This document shows positions 61,826 to 64,000 of a stretch of 64,000 nt of DNA, piece by piece (positions within the stretch are counted from its first letter, which is position 1; each line of letters starts with the position of its first letter). The position numbers were made by a program, and so were the translations under genes. The DNA lies in the NCBI RefSeq assembly GCF_021223605.1, contig NZ_CP075175.1, positions 310,001 through 374,000 of the forward strand, read 5' to 3'. The stretch is from Paenibacillus sp. 481 (GTDB taxonomy: Bacteria > Bacillota > Bacilli > Paenibacillales > Paenibacillaceae). The notes below the pieces were generated by a model. That model was not told the DNA's origin. It worked only from the letters and a program-made list of their open reading frames with translations, and did no database searches.

Positions 61826-61892
61826 AAATAGGCTTCTACCGTTCTTAATGCCATTCTTTCGAAGCGCATCTTAAACACGAAGAAGCCTATTT
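61826..61892 (-). terminator. Hairpin between pgsA and cinA
   Basis: AAATAGGCTTCT (61826-61837) and AGAAGCCTATTT (61881-61892), perfect 12-bp arms with a 43-nt loop; minus strand then TTG. A weak terminator or attenuator. Confidence 0.5.
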
Positions 61893-61916
61893 AAAAACAA
61901 TGCGTGCTAAGCATGT

Positions 61917-62495
61917 TTATGAAAAGTGAAGTACATTTTTATTTTTAACAAAATAATCGACACCCGAATACACAGTAATGATCGCCGCAATCCACATCGC
62001 AATAATATCGAACGGGAAATCAATAAATGCAAACGGGAAGTTGTTAAGCAACATCGCAATGATCGCTGTAATTTGCGCAGCTGTTTTCCATTTGCCCCAT
62101 TTACTAGCCGCAACAACATTACCTTCCAATAATGCCACCTGACGTAATCCTGTGACAGCGAACTCTCGGCTAATGATAACGATAGCGATCCAAGCATCGC
62201 ACTTCCCCATCGCTACAAGCGAAATAAGCACTGCGGCAACGAGCAGCTTGTCTGCCAATGGATCTAATAACTTACCTAGGTTTGTTACCATCTTGCGCTT
62301 ACGAGCAATATAGCCGTCCAACCCGTCCGTGCTCGCTGCAATAATGAAGATGAGAGCAGCGATAATTTGATTATACGTGATGTAAAAATCTTCAATTTGT
62401 ATTGGTGTAAAATAATCAAAATTCACCAACAGGAAGAACATCATAATCGGTACGAGAAAAATACGCACCAAGGTGATCTTGTTCGCTAAATTCAC
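61917..62495 (-). CDS. pgsA: CDP-diacylglycerol-glycerol-3-phosphate 3-phosphatidyltransferase
   Basis: 192 residues from GTG 62495 (GGGGAGGGTACTAATTA). CDP-alcohol phosphotransferase motif DG(x)2AR(x)8G(x)3D(x)3D seen as DGLDGYIARKRKMVTNLGKL followed by LDPLADK. Four to five membrane helices. Makes phosphatidylglycerol phosphate, the committed step to anionic phospholipids. Precedes cinA and recA in conserved order. Confidence 0.96.
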   Translation of the reverse strand: MNLANKITLVRIFLVPIMMFFLLVNFDYFTPIQIEDFYITYNQIIAALIFIIAASTDGLDGYIARKRKMVTNLGKLLDPLADKLLVAAVLISLVAMGKCDAWIAIVIISREFAVTGLRQVALLEGNVVAASKWGKWKTAAQITAIIAMLLNNFPFAFIDFPFDIIAMWIAAIITVYSGVDYFVKNKNVLHFS

Positions 62496-62723
62496 TAATT
62501 AGTACCCTCCCCAGCCAGGTCAAACTCAAGCGCATGGATCATTCGCACTTTGGCGATGTCGCCGATGCTAAGATGGCATTTCGCAATGAAACTTCACCGA
62601 TAAGTTCTGGAATAAGCGAGCAGTTGCTCCTTGAATCACTGAAAACAAAGCTACTGTCATTCATTATTAACAGCTAGCTAGAGTCCTATGTAATTGAGTT
62701 ACACTGCTCATTCTATCTCATCA

Positions 62724-62753
62724 AGTATAATACAGCAGCACAACGATAGTCAA
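62724..62753 (-). promoter_or_regulatory. Sigma-A promoter with a long leader before pgsA
   Basis: On the minus strand TTGACT (62748-62753), 17-18-nt spacer, TATACT/TTATAC (62724-62730). The transcript would carry an about 220-nt leader before the pgsA start at 62495. I checked it for T-box and common riboswitch cores and found none; no gene lies in the gap. Confidence 0.7.
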
Positions 62754-62822
62754 AAAAGAAAACAGCCCCCTACTCCTAAACAAAATATCGCTCAGGAAAT
62801 AAAGGGCCAAAAATCTTGATCG

Positions 62823-63311
62823 TTAACGGAAATTTGTAAATTGCAAATCAATTTGCAAATCTGCACCTCGCAGCATCTGCATAACTGCTTGCAAATCGTC
62901 TTTACTTTTTCCGGTTACACGAATTTGATCACCTTGAATTTGGCTCTTAACTTTCAACTTAGAGTCGCGAATAAGCACATTAATTTTTTTCGCTACGTCC
63001 TGTTCGATCCCTTGCTTTAACTTGATACGTTGACGAACAGTACCCGCGGAAGCAGGTTCAATTTTGCCATATTCCATATTTTTAATAGCCAAACCACGCT
63101 TAATCATTTTAGATTGCAAAATATCGAGCACGCTAGTCAACTTATATTCGTCGTCTGATGCAACAATCAGTTCTTCCTTCTCGAGTTTAAGACTGCTCTT
63201 GCTTCCCTTAAAATCAAAACGAGTCTCAATTTCACGCTCTGCTTGCGTAATTGCGTTATTCATTTCTTGCATGTCAAATTTGGAAACAATATCAAATGCA
63301 CTTTCAGCCAT
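62823..63311 (-). CDS. yajQ: YajQ-family nucleotide-binding protein
   Basis: 162 residues, normal length. Conserved MAESAFDIVSKFDMQEMNNA, RFDFKGSKSSLKLEKEEL and DLQAVMQMLRGADLQIDLQF. Two ferredoxin-like halves; some relatives bind cyclic di-GMP, others RNA/nucleotides. ATG follows AAGGAGAGGTACATA. With the MHYT-GGDEF-EAL protein in this window a c-di-GMP link is possible but unproven. Confidence 0.95.
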   Translation of the reverse strand: MAESAFDIVSKFDMQEMNNAITQAEREIETRFDFKGSKSSLKLEKEELIVASDDEYKLTSVLDILQSKMIKRGLAIKNMEYGKIEPASAGTVRQRIKLKQGIEQDVAKKINVLIRDSKLKVKSQIQGDQIRVTGKSKDDLQAVMQMLRGADLQIDLQFTNFR

Positions 63312-63356
63312 TATGTACCTCTCCTTATAACGTATTTATGTGAAAATGACAACACA

Positions 63357-63398
63357 AAGGCATTCCCTTGTGACAAGTCGTCAGCAAAAGAATGCCTT
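63357..63398. terminator. Hairpin between the small membrane protein gene and yajQ
   Basis: AAGGCATTC (63357-63365) and GAATGCCTT (63390-63398), perfect 9-bp arms; short T-run (TTTG) on the minus strand. Confidence 0.6.
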
Positions 63399-63416
63399 GT
63401 GCCTCCATCGTGCTTC

Positions 63417-63581
63417 TTAAGATTGGCTGCTGACTGGCTGGCGAAACATATCCAATACACCGAGCGCAATATGAGCGAGACCGAACCCTAATATGCCATA
63501 ACCCCATACACTTGGCGTTAAGTAATAACCTAACAGGCTGACGACGACACCCAAACATGTGACGACCCAACTAACTGCCAT
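63417..63581 (-). CDS. Small membrane protein of unknown function
   Basis: 54 residues from ATG 63581 (GTGAGGTTACAAGC). Two hydrophobic segments (VSWVVTCLGVVVSLLGYYLT and GILGFGLAHIALGVLDMF) separated by a short PSVWGYG turn: a helical hairpin. Many Paenibacillus/Bacillus genomes carry such an ORF near pgsA; not recognised by name. An upstream extension to 63638 has no ribosome site. Confidence 0.65.
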   Translation of the reverse strand: MAVSWVVTCLGVVVSLLGYYLTPSVWGYGILGFGLAHIALGVLDMFRQPVSSQS

Positions 63582-63710
63582 GCTTGTAACCTCACTTGTG
63601 CAGAGTAACATACCGTACATAGCTATATTCTCCGACAAAGTAAAGTTTAATGCGACAGGACTAATTGGGCATCAGTGAACCAAAGCTTAACCGTGGAAAA
63701 AGCAATCTTG

Positions 63711-64000
63711 CTAATTGTTAGTTCCATTCGTTGCGTTAGTTCCGTTTGTTGCATTCGTGTCATTAGTACCTGTGTTAGACGCTTGCTGCTGTTGTAATGC
63801 TTTCGCTTCTTCATACGAAATCCAATTAAACTGCAACGTCTTCGTGCTTGCCTTATCTCCATCTACAACAGCTGTACCTGCTACCGTAATAGCAATTCGA
63901 TCGGCACGACCAGTTCGCACGTATAATCCGTCTTTGCCTACCTCAAAAGACAACGTTTGCCCATCTTCAATGTTGCCATAATGCAGCTTTTTACCGCTAT
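63711..64000 (-). CDS. RodZ-like protein, C-terminal part (runs off the window)
   Basis: The open frame enters from the right edge and ends with TAG at 63711. The visible about 95 residues (SGKKLHYGNIEDGQTLSFEV ... GLYVRTGRADRIAITVAGTA) match the C-terminal DUF4115 beta domain of RodZ/YmfM-type HTH membrane proteins, which sit just upstream of pgsA in Bacilli. The tail is low-complexity Thr/Asn (TNATNGTNATNGTNN) after a Gln run. Cell-shape role is inferred from family and synteny. The TTG at 63953 is internal, not a start. Confidence 0.75.
   Translation of the reverse strand, partial: SGKKLHYGNIEDGQTLSFEVGKDGLYVRTGRADRIAITVAGTAVVDGDKASTKTLQFNWISYEEAKALQQQQASNTGTNDTNATNGTNATNGTNN

Noticed and set aside
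61780-61878. Longer N-terminus for CinA
   Set aside because: The added 33 codons run through a hairpin, have no ribosome site and are unlike the family, whose proteins start at KAEIIAVGTE.
62496-62720. T-box leader before pgsA
   Set aside because: No AGGGTGGnACCGCG-type T-box sequence and no terminator in the leader.

Overview
The window is a contiguous, gene-dense stretch of a spore-forming Firmicutes chromosome, most likely Paenibacillaceae (Paenibacillus-like). Reasons: the block rodZ - yajQ - pgsA - cinA - recA - recX - rny - ymdB - spoVS - korAB - miaB - ricA/ylbF runs in the order familiar from Bacilli; sporulation genes are present (SpoVS, a SpoIIM-family protein, a CotD-like coat protein); there are a WXG100 cassette, an S-layer-homology protein, strong AGGAGG-type ribosome sites and frequent TTG/GTG starts. 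About nine tenths of the genes lie on the minus strand. No rRNA, tRNA, insertion sequence, prophage or CRISPR array was found.

Layout: 0-5 kb holds a LysE exporter divergent from a MocR regulator, a FUSC/aromatic-acid-exporter-like protein and a CotD-like coat protein. 5-11 kb has a NUDIX hydrolase, a phosphatase/VTT pair, and an MCP plus MHYT-GGDEF-EAL pair. 11-18.6 kb has SpoIIM, a glnQHMP-type amino-acid ABC operon, a TSUP permease, a Gln-rich small protein, a MarR-controlled metallo-beta-lactamase-fold enzyme and a CPBP protease. 18.8-21.1 kb is the xpt-pbuX purine-salvage operon behind a guanine-class riboswitch and terminator. 21.3-25 kb has an ABC-F protein and a three-gene WXG100 (type VII secretion) cassette.

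25-33 kb is the accessory part: a lipoprotein, DUF72, a nitroreductase, a decayed phosphodiester-glycosidase-like gene broken at homopolymers, a secreted discoidin/Fn3 protein, and a secreted DUF4258-like toxin with a candidate immunity gene. 31-36 kb has glutaminase and metE, the latter under a cobalamin riboswitch. 36-40 kb is the csoR-copZ-copA copper system with three operator-like sites. 40-48 kb has an orphan type II thioesterase, an SLH/BsuPI protein, an SMP-30 protein, NAD salvage (pncA, pncB), a PaaI thioesterase and an acyl-CoA ligase. 48-64 kb is the conserved housekeeping block, with a sigma-H-like promoter for spoVS, a LexA box and sigma-A promoter for recA, and a partial RodZ-like gene at the right edge.

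The most unusual items are the secreted toxin/immunity pair, the self-contained WXG100 cassette with a two-domain partner and a possible chaperone, the in-frame acidic tail beyond two stop codons behind the exporter gene, the homopolymer-broken gene, an orphan leader/terminator upstream of the Gln-rich protein, and a neat pair of MarR operator palindromes. Family assignments come from motif and synteny recognition only; no database search was run.
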